Part shown: positions 49,687 to 59,438 of the stretch, in pieces
How the letters are laid out: every line of letters begins with the position of its first letter
How positions within the stretch are numbered: the stretch's first letter is position 1
Assembly (NCBI RefSeq): GCF_012926525.1
Contig: NZ_JABBNI010000006.1
Span: 112,384 to 176,383 of the forward strand
Reading direction: 5' to 3'
Length of the DNA: 64,000 bases
DNA from: Clostridium muellerianum
Lineage (GTDB): Bacteria > Bacillota > Clostridia > Clostridiales > Clostridiaceae
Program-made: the position numbers and the translations under genes
Notes under the pieces: generated by a model
The model's database searches: none
Seen by the model: the letters and a program-made list of their open reading frames with translations, nothing else
Told to the model about the DNA's origin: nothing

Positions 49687-50427
49687 CTATCTTCCATACA
49701 TTTTATTAATTTCTTCTGTATAACTACCATCTAAATTATGGACACAAAGTGGCTCATCCCATTTCAAAAAAGCTCCACCATTATTTTGACCATCAATTAA
49801 TATCATATTAGGAGCTTTTTTAAAATTAGGTTGAATCATTTTTATTAGCTTTGGTTCAATTTTATATTTCCTCATAAGACATATAATGTCCGCAAGTCTA
49901 TCCGGCCTATGTATCATATACATTCTACCATTATCCTTTAAAACGCTCTTACATGACTTTATAACATCTTCTAAAGTACAACATATTTCATGCCTTGCAA
50001 TAGCATTTTTATCATTAGGATTTATAATACCTGAATTTTTTAACTTGTATGGTGGATTTACTGTAACTACATCCACTTTGGGCAAACTTTTTATAAACTC
50101 TAAATCCTTTAAATCCTTATTAACAAATTTTATTTTATCCTGAAGATTATTAAGTTTACAAGTCCTGTTGGCCATTTCAGTCATCTCTTCTTGTATTTCT
50201 ATTCCAATTATTTGAGAAGCTGTTGTTTTGCCTGCTAATATAAATGGAATTATTCCAGTACCGCTGCACAAATCTATAACCGTTGCATTTCTCTTGATAT
50301 TAGCAAAGTTAGCAAGTAATACTGCATCTACGCCAAATCTAAATGCATCCTTTTTTTGTATTACACAAATACCCTTAAGCTGTAAATCATCCAGCGTCTC
50401 ATCTTCTTTCAAAAAATTTTCATCCAT
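49687..50427 (-). CDS. trmN6: tRNA1(Val) (adenine37-N6)-methyltransferase family protein
   Basis: The 246-residue Rossmann methyltransferase has VIDLCSGTGIIPFIL (SAM loop), GIEIQEEMTEMA and the NPPYK catalytic motif (about residues 124-128), which marks N6-adenine methylation. It is the YabB/TrmN6 type by length and context: it lies 81 bases before rsmI in the minus direction, the Bacillus order. The substrate tRNA is inferred from the family. Confidence 0.88.
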   Translation of the reverse strand: MDENFLKEDETLDDLQLKGICVIQKKDAFRFGVDAVLLANFANIKRNATVIDLCSGTGIIPFILAGKTTASQIIGIEIQEEMTEMANRTCKLNNLQDKIKFVNKDLKDLEFIKSLPKVDVVTVNPPYKLKNSGIINPNDKNAIARHEICCTLEDVIKSCKSVLKDNGRMYMIHRPDRLADIICLMRKYKIEPKLIKMIQPNFKKAPNMILIDGQNNGGAFLKWDEPLCVHNLDGSYTEEINKMYGR

Positions 50428-50588
50428 AAATTTTTTTCCTCACTTCTATAGTTAAATAATTGCCTTACACATTATAATTTTTTAATAATATAATTAATAA
50501 TTGTGTTATCCATGTTTATCACCAATTATCATTTATATAAATTAAATTGTCAAATTTTTTTACTTTAAACTTAAGTTTTATATAAAAT

Positions 50589-50626
50589 TAGGCCTTAAGA
50601 TTGAATATATCTTAAGGCCTTTATTT
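50589..50626. terminator. Hairpin after motB
   Basis: AGGCCTTAAGAT / ATCTTAAGGCCT is a perfect 12-bp stem. The minus-strand tail is only moderately T-rich. Confidence 0.7.
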
Positions 50627-51460
50627 AGTACTTATATTTGGAACATTGGCAGGATTATCACCTATAGGTTTATCACCTATGGGTTTATCTCCTATATTTA
50701 CATTACCTATAGGATTGCTGCTAATTCCATTGTTTTCTATTTTATTATATTTACTACTTACTATAATTATATCAACTCTTCTATTCCTTGCTCTTCCTTC
50801 TTCTGTGGAATTATCCAATATAGGTCTATATTCTCCGTATCCCACTGCTGAAAGCTTATGTGCATCTACATTACTACTAGATATAAGTAATTCAGTAACA
50901 TTAGCTGCTCTAGACACAGATAACTGCCAGTTAGAATTAAATTGCTCATTATGTATAGGAACATTATCTGTATGCCCTTCTATTCTCATAGAATTGCCTA
51001 GTTGATTTAATATTTTTCCTAACTCTATAAGTTTTGCTTGTGAATCTGCTTTTACCTCTGCTCTTCCAGTGTCAAAAAACAAAGTATCCTTTAAACTTAC
51101 TACAAGGCCTCTTTCATCTATTTCTGTGTTAGCACTATCCTTCATTCCATTTTTTTGTAAATAACTATCAACTTTTTGTTTTAAATCTTCCATTTTAGAT
51201 GATTCTGTTGCAGCTTGTGATGCACTGCTTTCTGGACTTGAAGTTGGTGTTATATTAACCGCATTTTCGCCACCCTGCAAAATCTTTCCATTACCCATTG
51301 CTATGCTCATAGATTGGGAAAGCTGGCTAAATTTTGACTTGTCCACATTGCTCATAGCATACAGCACAACAAAAAGTATCATAAGTAAAGTCATAAAATC
51401 TGAGTAACTAAGAAGCCATCTCTCACTATTTTCATGTTCTTCTTCTTTTTTCTTCTTCAT
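50621..51460 (-). CDS. motB: Flagellar stator protein MotB
   Basis: MotB with MotA forms the ion-conducting stator that drives the flagellum. The 279-residue protein has one membrane segment with the channel Asp in LLSYSDFMTLLMIL (about residues 17-30), the plug linker, and a C-terminal OmpA-like peptidoglycan-binding domain (about 110-235) with IEGHTDNVP and RARNRRVD. The tail repeats IGDKPIGDKPIGDNP. It overlaps motA by four bases (ATGA), so translation is coupled. It lies outside any flagellar cluster in this window. Confidence 0.93.
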   Translation of the reverse strand: MKKKKEEEHENSERWLLSYSDFMTLLMILFVVLYAMSNVDKSKFSQLSQSMSIAMGNGKILQGGENAVNITPTSSPESSASQAATESSKMEDLKQKVDSYLQKNGMKDSANTEIDERGLVVSLKDTLFFDTGRAEVKADSQAKLIELGKILNQLGNSMRIEGHTDNVPIHNEQFNSNWQLSVSRAANVTELLISSSNVDAHKLSAVGYGEYRPILDNSTEEGRARNRRVDIIIVSSKYNKIENNGISSNPIGNVNIGDKPIGDKPIGDNPANVPNISTK

Positions 51461-52251
51461 TCTGCTGACTTACCATCCATTCCTTCAAATTTTGCAAGTT
51501 CTTCCTTGCTTAAGAATCCTTTCAATTTTTCTGCTATAGTATTAGGATTTATTCCTTCCTGTATATATAATATTCCTTCAATTATAAGAGACTTTTCTCC
51601 AAACTCTTTTTCGTCTAACGCTTTCAATCTAGTAGCTAATGGTAAAAATAATAAGTTTGCAGATGAAAGACCATATAACGTAGCCAAAAATCCTGATGCT
51701 ATTTTAGGACCTAATGTATTTGGGTCTGATAAATCAGCTAAAATATGAACTAAACCCATTACCGTACCTATAATACCAAGTGTAGGTGCAAATCCACCTG
51801 CCTGCGCAAAAATAGCGGCTCCCTTTTTATGTCTTTCAGATGTAGATTCCAATTCCAACTCTAAAATACTTCTAACTGCTTGTGGATCAACACCATCTAC
51901 TACTAATTGAAGTCCCTTCTTAATAAAAGGATCTAAATTAGGGTCACTAGATATTTCTCCTTCAAGACTTAATAAACCATTTTTTCTAGTCTTATATGAT
52001 ACATCTTTAAAATATACTACAAGTGATGATAAATCTATTTTTTTAGGACTTATAGCTACTTTTAATATCTTAGGCAATCTCTTTAAAATTTCTCCTGGAA
52101 ATGTAAGTCCAACTGCTCCTGCTGTTCCACCAAATACTATTACAGCTGGCGCAAGTAAGAAAAGAGAACTTATTACTCCTTTCTCTATTACAAATCCTGC
52201 TACGATGGATCCAAATCCAACCAAAATGAAAACAATAACAGATATGTCCAT
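51457..52251 (-). CDS. motA: Flagellar stator protein MotA
   Basis: The 264-residue protein has four membrane segments in the MotA arrangement. GFVIEKG, PAVIVFGGTAGAVGLTFP and the later AGGFAPTLGIIGTVMGLVH with the conserved Pro are recognisable, with a cytoplasmic loop between segments two and three carrying charged residues that touch FliG. It pairs with motB, with which it overlaps by four bases. GGAGG precedes the ATG. Confidence 0.93.
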   Translation of the reverse strand: MDISVIVFILVGFGSIVAGFVIEKGVISSLFLLAPAVIVFGGTAGAVGLTFPGEILKRLPKILKVAISPKKIDLSSLVVYFKDVSYKTRKNGLLSLEGEISSDPNLDPFIKKGLQLVVDGVDPQAVRSILELELESTSERHKKGAAIFAQAGGFAPTLGIIGTVMGLVHILADLSDPNTLGPKIASGFLATLYGLSSANLLFLPLATRLKALDEKEFGEKSLIIEGILYIQEGINPNTIAEKLKGFLSKEELAKFEGMDGKSAE

Positions 52252-52400
52252 TTTTATCCTCCATTCAACAATTTTGCTTTATATAATAAATAATCGAACA
52301 AAAAAAACCAATCTTTATACAAATTATACATTTATATTAATCTTAAAAACTGAAATCAAGCAAAATAATCTATTTCATGCTTCTAAGCATGTCCAAAACA

Positions 52401-52426
52401 AAAAGACTGCTAATAAGCAGTCTTTT
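52401..52426 (-). terminator. Terminator after the ferredoxin gene
   Basis: AAAGACTGC / GCAGTCTTT forms a short perfect stem with a T run on the minus-strand side. Confidence 0.85.
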
Positions 52427-52437
52427 TAATAAAAATA

Positions 52438-52608
52438 TTATTCTTGAACTGGTGCTCCTACTGGACAAACGTTAGCACAATTTCCACAATCAATGCAAGT
52501 ATTTTCATCTATAACAAATAGAGAATCTCCTTGGCTTATAGCGTTAACTGGGCATTCTGAAGCACATGATCCACAACTTACGCATGAATCTGTAATTTTG
52601 TAAGCCAT
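52438..52608 (-). CDS. 2[4Fe-4S] ferredoxin
   Basis: The 56-residue protein has two symmetric clusters of cysteines: [12 protein letters not shown] near the start and [12 protein letters not shown] near the end, each of the CxxCxxCxxxCP type. It is a clostridial-type electron carrier of low potential, used with hydrogenase, pyruvate:ferredoxin oxidoreductase and others. GGAGG precedes the ATG at 52608. It is a single-gene unit between motA and the HMA-like gene. Confidence 0.97.
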   Translation of the reverse strand: MAYKITDSCVSCGSCASECPVNAISQGDSLFVIDENTCIDCGNCANVCPVGAPVQE

Positions 52609-52652
52609 TATGTAACACCTCCTTTTTTATTTCGATGTTTCACATCTATTTT

Positions 52653-52895
52653 TTATTTTACCACGTTTACACAGATTTTTAAAGATAATTTTAAAATACT
52701 ATATACCCCCAAATCCTCTATAGATTGAACTAATCTATCATTAGTCACAAAGTAATCATCGTATACAATATTTATCTCACCTTTGTCTTTATTTATTTGG
52801 CAAGCTACTACACCTTCATTACTTGAAACTGCCGCTCTTATCATATTAACATCTTCAGCTGTATTCATATTGTGAACCTTCAATACAGACTTCAT
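52653..52895 (-). CDS. Small ferredoxin-fold protein related to heavy-metal-binding domains, without cysteines
   Basis: The 80-residue protein begins SVLKVHNMNTAEDVNMIR and continues with GVVACQINKDKGEINIVYDD, the beta-alpha-beta-beta-alpha-beta pattern of HMA domains. The usual MxCxxC metal loop reads HNMNTAED, so copper or zinc binding there is unlikely. It lies 11 bases after ricT and may be translated from the same transcript. Function is unknown; a protein-interaction role is possible. Confidence 0.6.
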   Translation of the reverse strand: MKSVLKVHNMNTAEDVNMIRAAVSSNEGVVACQINKDKGEINIVYDDYFVTNDRLVQSIEDLGVYSILKLSLKICVNVVK

Positions 52896-52906
52896 AGTTT
52901 TCCTCC

Positions 52907-53815
52907 TTAATTGTCTTTAAATAATTCTTTGATTATTTCTACATCCTCAACTTGGTCTACATCTATTTTAATTTCATCCTCACTTATACTTCCTTCAAAT
53001 CCTCCAGATACTAATTCTATATCATTTATTGGAACTTCCACCAATATTTCTTCTCCATCTTCAGATTTTACTTTAACTTTTACCTCTTCCTTTACTACAG
53101 AATTTGAAATTACTTCTCCTTTTCCATAAGGAGTATTCACAATAGAATTCGTCTTAGGCAGCTTTTTTCTAATCTGTTCATATGTTTCCTGTTCATAATT
53201 TAAACAGCACATAAGTCTACCACATATTCCTGATATCTTTGTAGGATTTAAGGATAGATTTTGTTCCTTTGCCATTTTTATTGACACTGGTGCAAAATCA
53301 CCTAAAAACGTTGAACAACACATAGTTCTTCCGCAGGGTCCAAGTCCTCCTATCATTTTTGCTTCATCCCTTACACCTATTTGTCTTAACTCTATTCTAG
53401 TTCTAAAAATAGCTGCTAAATCTTTTACAAGTTCTCTAAAATCCACTCTTCCATCCGCAGTAAAATAAAATATAACTTTATTATTGTCAAAAGTATATTC
53501 TACATCTATAAGCTTCATTTTTAATTGATGTTTTTCAATTTTTTCTAAACATACCTGAAAAGCTTCTGTCTCTTTTTCCTTATTAACATTATGTCTTTTT
53601 ATATCTTCTTCATTAGCTATTCTTATAACACTTTTAAGCGGTGGAACTATTTCAGATTCCTCCACTTCTTTACACCCTATAACACATTCTCCGAATTCTA
53701 TTCCCCTTGCTGTTTCTACTATAACTTTATTATCTTTTTCTATATTCAAATCATCTGGTGAAAAATAATATATCTTACCTGCTTTTTTAAAACGCACTCC
53801 TACAACTTTTACCAT
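52907..53815 (-). CDS. ricT: Y-complex iron-sulfur protein RicT (YaaT), PSP1 domain
   Basis: I choose ATG 53815 (302 residues), because AGGAGG lies five bases before it; the frame up to 53851 would start before that site. The PSP1 domain contains GLGPCGRTMCC and GICGRLMCCLNYEQETY, cysteines that hold [4Fe-4S] clusters with RicA and RicF. In Bacillus the complex controls mRNA maturation through RNase Y, and sporulation and competence. It follows holB by one base, so the two are co-transcribed, as in Bacillus. Confidence 0.92.
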   Translation of the reverse strand: MVKVVGVRFKKAGKIYYFSPDDLNIEKDNKVIVETARGIEFGECVIGCKEVEESEIVPPLKSVIRIANEEDIKRHNVNKEKETEAFQVCLEKIEKHQLKMKLIDVEYTFDNNKVIFYFTADGRVDFRELVKDLAAIFRTRIELRQIGVRDEAKMIGGLGPCGRTMCCSTFLGDFAPVSIKMAKEQNLSLNPTKISGICGRLMCCLNYEQETYEQIRKKLPKTNSIVNTPYGKGEVISNSVVKEEVKVKVKSEDGEEILVEVPINDIELVSGGFEGSISEDEIKIDVDQVEDVEIIKELFKDN

Positions 53816-53816
53816 A

Positions 53817-54764
53817 CTATACCTCCTGCATTTTGAACAACATAGAGTCAAAAACCAATATTGAGTTAACGTTCTTCTCCATCTTTATTCTAGTATCTTT
53901 TATAGTATTAATAATACCATTTAACTTATTAAATGAAAACATTTCAGTCATATCTTTTATATCTTCAATTTTATCTATATTTATTATTAAATCCCTATTT
54001 GATGTTTCTTTATACACAAGTACATCTCTTATATAGGCTAACATACAAGTTAAAACTTCCTGCCATTCATTTTTATACTTTACGAAAAAATCCTCATTGT
54101 GCAGAATTTCCTCTAAATTACTTTTACTTAATGCTTTTAATACATTTATAGTAGTATCTCTAATTTCTTTTAAAGAATTATCATTAACAAACTTTTCAGC
54201 TCTTCCTGGTATACCATCGCTAAATGCAATAATAGATTTTAATTCTTCCTCGGGTAAATTAGTAAACTTGCTTTCTATAAACTGTATAATTTCTTTTTCA
54301 CTCAATCTATTGAGTTTATAAGTTTGACATCTTGACTTTATAGTATCTAATATTAATTCCAACTTCTCACATAGTAATATTATAAAAATTCCTTTTGGTG
54401 GTTCTTCTATGGTCTTTAAAAACGCATTCTGAGCAGTCTCCGTGATTTTATCTGCATTATACACTATAATTACCTTTTTGTTTCCCTCATAAGGCTTTTT
54501 ATTAGTTTCTTCTATTATACTTTTAATTTCATCTATTCCTATTGATTTCTTACCTTTTGCTAATTTAAATTCTACTATATCAGCATACTGTTTATCCTCA
54601 CATTTACCTAAAATTTCAACAGCAGTTTCCCTGGCAATAAAACTTTTCCCTATACCATCTTCACCTACAATAATATGTGCATGAGAAAACCTTTGTTGTT
54701 TTATTGAATTATTAATTTGGAATTTTACATTTTCATGCCCTATTATCATATCAAAGCTCAACAC
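53817..54764 (-). CDS. holB: DNA polymerase III delta' subunit
   Basis: Delta' is part of the clamp loader that places the sliding clamp on DNA. The 315-residue protein has the AAA+ fold with the loose P-loop GEDGIGKSF, the sensor region YNADKITETAQNAFLKTIEEP and LCEKLELILDTIKSRCQ (SRC motif). The start is GTG or the next TTG; a GGAGGG site precedes both. It lies 12 bases downstream of darA. The order tmk-darA-holB-ricT matches the Bacillus origin region. Confidence 0.93.
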   Translation of the reverse strand: MLSFDMIIGHENVKFQINNSIKQQRFSHAHIIVGEDGIGKSFIARETAVEILGKCEDKQYADIVEFKLAKGKKSIGIDEIKSIIEETNKKPYEGNKKVIIVYNADKITETAQNAFLKTIEEPPKGIFIILLCEKLELILDTIKSRCQTYKLNRLSEKEIIQFIESKFTNLPEEELKSIIAFSDGIPGRAEKFVNDNSLKEIRDTTINVLKALSKSNLEEILHNEDFFVKYKNEWQEVLTCMLAYIRDVLVYKETSNRDLIINIDKIEDIKDMTEMFSFNKLNGIINTIKDTRIKMEKNVNSILVFDSMLFKMQEV

Positions 54765-54776
54765 AATCCCTCCAGT

Positions 54777-55121
<345 letters not shown>

Positions 55122-55198
55122 TTATTATATTTTCTTAATTATACAAATATTAGATTAACTTATACCCTCTTAAATCAATTTTAACATAATTTTATAAA

Positions 55199-55882
55199 CT
55201 ACTTACTAACTTCCCCTTTTATTATATCAAATACTTCTTTACTAATTGATTGAATACTTTTTATATTTCCATTTTCTACACACTTTACTCTATTCCATTT
55301 ATACTTTTCTGCTATTTTGCAAGAATTATCATAAGAATGTATCAAATATTCATAATCCTTTTCATGTATATCTTTGTGAGCATCTCCTGTAATCTTATTA
55401 GCTCTCTCTTTCATAAGACTCCTACTATATTCTGGAGGCATATCAAGAAATATAACACAATCTGGTATAGGTAGTGCAAAAATTCTAAACTCAAAGTCCC
55501 AAAGCCAATCCAAAAACTTATCTTTTTCTTCCTTGTTTCTAATTTTTGATGCCTGATGCACCATATTAGCAGTAGTATATCTATCTGCTAATATTATACC
55601 CCCTTTTTCATAAAACTCTTTCCATTCAGTCTTATAGGAAGCAAATCTATCACAAGCGTAAAAAGTAGATGACACATATGGATTAACATCTTCTGGATTG
55701 CTACCAAATTCACCATTTAAATACATCTTTACCAAGGCTGAAGAATCACTTTTATAATTTGGATATTCCACCTTTTTAACTTTATAATTTTCCTTTAAAA
55801 GCTTTTCATATAATCTTTGTGTTTGTGTAGCCTTTCCACTACCATCACAACCCTCTATTACTATTACAATTCCTCTATTCAT
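55199..55882 (-). CDS. tmk: Thymidylate kinase family protein
   Basis: dTMP kinase makes dTDP for DNA synthesis. I start at ATG 55882 (227 residues), because GGAGGAAGAA precedes it directly; it overlaps the decarboxylase by eight bases. The P-loop is EGCDGSGKATQ, with Ala after the Lys in place of the usual Ser or Thr. ADRYTTANMVHQ holds the DR(Y) motif, and FLDMPPEYS the lid-side region. The protein is longer than typical bacterial Tmk (about 205-215), and its sequence is distinct. It is in the Bacillus position. Confidence 0.85.
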   Translation of the reverse strand: MNRGIVIVIEGCDGSGKATQTQRLYEKLLKENYKVKKVEYPNYKSDSSALVKMYLNGEFGSNPEDVNPYVSSTFYACDRFASYKTEWKEFYEKGGIILADRYTTANMVHQASKIRNKEEKDKFLDWLWDFEFRIFALPIPDCVIFLDMPPEYSRSLMKERANKITGDAHKDIHEKDYEYLIHSYDNSCKIAEKYKWNRVKCVENGNIKSIQSISKEVFDIIKGEVSK

Positions 55883-57320
55883 TTCTTCCTCCACCAAATT
55901 CATCAATTACTTCTATTTTATTTTCTTCCAATCCTAGAATATCTACTCCTCTATCCTTGTAATAACAAATAGCATTTAAAATTCTATCACTTATTACTTC
56001 CCCCATATTTATTATAGGCACTCCTGGTGGATATGGTACCACATTTACAGCACTAATTCTCCCTAATGAATTCTTTATATTTACATACTCCTTTTTTTTA
56101 TCCATAACTTCAAAAGGCATATAAGCCATTAAAGGTATGTCATAATTTAGTAAATTAAACTCTTCTATTTTCAATTTATTCAAATCACATTCTCTAAGTA
56201 CATTATATAATTTTTTAATTTCCCATTCTTCATTAAATGGTGAGAAAATCAAAACTACATTAGAATGGTCACTCATTTCCACATCAATATTATTTTCTCT
56301 TAAATAATCACCTAATAAATATCCGCTGTATCCTTTTTCTAAGTTTATTACATATCTAGTATTGTCAATATCGTAAATACTGCTTTGTTTAACATCATCT
56401 TTACTAATTACATTTATACCTTCTATTAAATTTATCTTATTCCTATAGAAATTTAGCATACTTAATAACTTTTCATATTCTTTTTCTCCACAAGTTTCTA
56501 AATAATATCTTGCATAATCCATGGACCCTAAAAATAAATAAGAAGGGCTTGTACTAGAAAATGCACTTACATAAAAATCTGCTTTTTCTATATCTTCCTT
56601 ATTATTTACATGAAGATATGATGTTTGAGTTAAACTAGAAAGTGTCTTATGTGTACTAGTAACTACCATATCTGCATTTAGTTTTACTGCGCTTTTAGGT
56701 AAATCTTTATGTATTCCAAAATGTGCTCCATGAGCTGCATCTACAAGTACTTTTATATCATACTTTCTTGCTTGTTCTATTACATATTTCAAATTACAAC
56801 ACATACCATAATAATTAGGGTATGTAACAACTATACCTTTAGCATCCTTATTTTCATCTAAAACTTTTAAAAAATGCTCCAAATCTATACAAACTGGAGC
56901 ATTGAGCTTATCACTTACCTTATTATTTACATACACAGGCTTAAGTTTCCTCATTATTATGGCATTAAAAATAGATCTGTGACAATTTCTTTCTATTAAT
57001 ACCTTATCCCCTTCTTTAAAACTGCTAAACATCATAATTAAATTTCCTGATGTACTTCCGTTAACTAAAAAATAAGATTTTTTACTTCCATAAAATTTTG
57101 TTAAAAGCTCTAAAGATTTTTTTATTATACCCTGAGGGTTGTGAAGGTTATCTGTACCCTCTACTTCAGTGATATCACATGCTAAAAAATGTTCCATAAA
57201 CTCCTTGCCAATAGGAGTATTTAAAAAACCTCTTCCACCCTTATGTCCAGGTGTACAAAATCGTATGTTATCTTTTTCTACATATTTTAAAATGCCTTCT
57301 AAAATCGGTAACTCTGACAA
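55875..57320 (-). CDS. Orn/Lys/Arg decarboxylase family protein (YaaO type)
   Basis: The 481-residue PLP enzyme has the group III decarboxylase fold. VDAAHGAHFGIH supplies the Asp-His pair that stacks on the cofactor, and STHKTLSSLTQTSYLH (about residues 228-243) holds the Schiff-base Lys. The C-terminal domain is short, as in YaaO and SpeA of Firmicutes. The amine substrate is unknown; arginine and lysine are the known options. It overlaps csfB by 22 bases and tmk by 8, so it lies inside a tight operon. Confidence 0.88.
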   Translation of the reverse strand: MSELPILEGILKYVEKDNIRFCTPGHKGGRGFLNTPIGKEFMEHFLACDITEVEGTDNLHNPQGIIKKSLELLTKFYGSKKSYFLVNGSTSGNLIMMFSSFKEGDKVLIERNCHRSIFNAIIMRKLKPVYVNNKVSDKLNAPVCIDLEHFLKVLDENKDAKGIVVTYPNYYGMCCNLKYVIEQARKYDIKVLVDAAHGAHFGIHKDLPKSAVKLNADMVVTSTHKTLSSLTQTSYLHVNNKEDIEKADFYVSAFSSTSPSYLFLGSMDYARYYLETCGEKEYEKLLSMLNFYRNKINLIEGINVISKDDVKQSSIYDIDNTRYVINLEKGYSGYLLGDYLRENNIDVEMSDHSNVVLIFSPFNEEWEIKKLYNVLRECDLNKLKIEEFNLLNYDIPLMAYMPFEVMDKKKEYVNIKNSLGRISAVNVVPYPPGVPIINMGEVISDRILNAICYYKDRGVDILGLEENKIEVIDEFGGGRNE

Positions 57321-57511
57321 TTTATCTCCTCTTCCCTTATAACTAACTCAGCTATATTTTTTCTTATACATTCTTTATAATATTCATAGAAATCAGTGTC
57401 TCTATCCATATTTATTAACCTTTTCTCACAGCATGGGCAAATCCCCTTACCATATATCATTATACCATTATTTAAAGTCTTTCCACATATAATACAAACC
57501 TGCTTCCCCAT
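57299..57511 (-). CDS. csfB: Anti-sigma-G factor Gin (CsfB)
   Basis: The 70-residue protein has CIICGKTL and CPCCEKRL, a zinc-binding pair of the Gin type, with IYGKGIC between them. Gin binds sigma-G and sigma-E and blocks too-early activity in the forespore and mother cell. In Bacillus csfB lies near the yaaO-tmk group, as here. It overlaps the decarboxylase gene by 22 bases. The gene is probably sporulation-controlled. Confidence 0.88.
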   Translation of the reverse strand: MGKQVCIICGKTLNNGIMIYGKGICPCCEKRLINMDRDTDFYEYYKECIRKNIAELVIREEEINCQSYRF

Positions 57512-57605
57512 TTAATACCTCCTAGTCCATTTTTTATATCTAAAATTCTTACCTCTTTTATATATAATATTCATGTTCACTGCAAAATTTATTTTGTCCA
57601 CATAA

Positions 57606-57650
57606 ATAAACTCAATATAATTTATTTCAATTGTATTGAGTTTATTTCTA
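57606..57650 (-). terminator. Terminator after the CWB2/L,D-transpeptidase gene
   Basis: ATAAACTCAATA / TATTGAGTTTAT pair with a 16-base AT-rich loop, a short distance past the stop codon at 57670; the flanking T run is weak. Confidence 0.6.
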
Positions 57651-57669
57651 TATTAAATATTTACAAATT

Positions 57670-59292
57670 TTAGTCCTTTATTGTTACTAAAGTTCTATAT
57701 GGAACATTATCTTGAATCCACTTAGCATCTTCTATTTTAAGTCTTATACATCCGTGTGAAGCTTTAGAACCTAACTTATTATATTCAGATTGTACTGCAT
57801 ATCCACTTAAGGTATATATAGCACTGTGGAATAAATAATTATTATCTAGTCTTGTCCAATAATAACATTCAGTAGTATCAGATGCTGCAAAACTAGGTCC
57901 TTTAGCTCCAACTAAAAATCTACCTGATGGTGTTGGAGTTTCGTCTTTTCCTGTTGAACATATAAATTCTTTAACCACAGTTTCTCCATTAAATACATAT
58001 ACTCTTTGTCTTGACTTATCTACAAGTATATTATAAGGTCCTGAAGGTGTTACTGTATTAACCATACTCATAGATACATAACCCTTTATGTAATTTAAAG
58101 TGTCATAATCCAATACTTCTACATAATAATATCCACCGCTACTACCCAAAATTTTAACCTCTGGAAGACTTCCATAAGTTGAACCTATATTTGATGCTGA
58201 AGAACTTGGACTACTTTTTATATAAACCCTTTCACTTTCTCCTGCATTCATAATATTAAAAGAACTTGTCCACGCAGGTGGCTGAACTCCTTGTTGTGCT
58301 GGTTTTGGTGGTTCTTTTTCTAATCCTATTAAATATAATGCCTTTAATGAAACTGCTCCTTCTAATCCAAATAGAGAAACATTTTTAGTTGATGCTATTA
58401 TCTGTTTAATATCATTCTTTTCATTTTCATTTATGTCTTCGCTTACTAGTATTAAAGGTGATTTAGTCTTTTGTGCTAGAGCTGATCCTGAAAGTGAATC
58501 TGGAAAATTTGATCCTGAAGCCAAATATACAGTACTTAAATCTAAAGTATCTCTAAATCTACTAATTACAGCCAAATTAGTACTATATCTATCCGTACCA
58601 CTTATTCTTTCTGCGTTTTTAAATTCATCTTTTGTACTATTACTAATAGCTCCTTCTGAACCTATAACATAAGTATTGTTAACTTGTTTGTCTTTTAATG
58701 AGTTTTTTACTACATCTGGTACTGAATTTTTTTCTACAAGTATTATAGGTACATCAATACTTGCAGCAATTGGTGCAATTGACAATGCATCTGGATAATT
58801 ATCTCCTGATACTACTACAATTCTATCTTTTACACCTACATAGTTTGCAACCATCATAGCTGTCTCATATCGATCTTTACCACCTATTCTTTCGCAAGTT
58901 ATTCCCATAGTATTAATGCTAGTTTCTACGTCTTTTGATATAGAATTACCTATTATAAAAACATTTTTTATTCCACTTCTTTTAAGTTCTTCTGCCGCTT
59001 TGCTGTCCAGCTTGTTTTCTGTAGTAAGTATTATTGGGGCATCATACTTTTTAGAAAGGGGACATGCACAAAGAGCATCTGGAAAATTTTCTCCTGAGGC
59101 AATTATTGCATAACCTGACTTTGTATCAAACTTTTGCGAAATTTTCATAGAAGTTTCATACCTATCAGTTCCACCATATCTTTGATAGTTTCCTTGAGCA
59201 TAAACTTTTGATGTTGTGTTAATACTAATTAAAGTTACAATCATAACTTTGCAGAAATTTTTTAACATTAACTTGCAGTTTACCAAAACCAT
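57670..59292 (-). CDS. Cell-wall protein with three CWB2 repeats, an SH3-like domain and an L,D-transpeptidase domain
   Basis: The 540-residue protein has a signal peptide (about residues 1-32), three cell-wall-binding type 2 repeats (about 37-320) marked by GGTDRYETS, GGKDRYETA and SGTDRYSTN, an SH3-like domain (about 345-405), and a YkuD domain (about 418-540). HSAIYT and SHGCIRL hold the catalytic His and Cys. L,D-transpeptidases make 3-3 cross-links; CWB2 repeats bind wall polymers. The first ATG overlaps the GGGGG site, so the start may be the TTG two codons on. Confidence 0.92.
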   Translation of the reverse strand: MVLVNCKLMLKNFCKVMIVTLISINTTSKVYAQGNYQRYGGTDRYETSMKISQKFDTKSGYAIIASGENFPDALCACPLSKKYDAPIILTTENKLDSKAAEELKRSGIKNVFIIGNSISKDVETSINTMGITCERIGGKDRYETAMMVANYVGVKDRIVVVSGDNYPDALSIAPIAASIDVPIILVEKNSVPDVVKNSLKDKQVNNTYVIGSEGAISNSTKDEFKNAERISGTDRYSTNLAVISRFRDTLDLSTVYLASGSNFPDSLSGSALAQKTKSPLILVSEDINENEKNDIKQIIASTKNVSLFGLEGAVSLKALYLIGLEKEPPKPAQQGVQPPAWTSSFNIMNAGESERVYIKSSPSSSASNIGSTYGSLPEVKILGSSGGYYYVEVLDYDTLNYIKGYVSMSMVNTVTPSGPYNILVDKSRQRVYVFNGETVVKEFICSTGKDETPTPSGRFLVGAKGPSFAASDTTECYYWTRLDNNYLFHSAIYTLSGYAVQSEYNKLGSKASHGCIRLKIEDAKWIQDNVPYRTLVTIKD

Positions 59293-59438
59293 TCCCCCTT
59301 AAATTTGTTTTACACACTAGTTTTTACTAAAGACATATTTACCAATTAAGACATATATCTAATTTTAAATAATTTTTAGCAGATTTACAACCACATTTTT
59401 TTATTATTGACTTACGTAAAACTTAGGAGGTACTTTTT

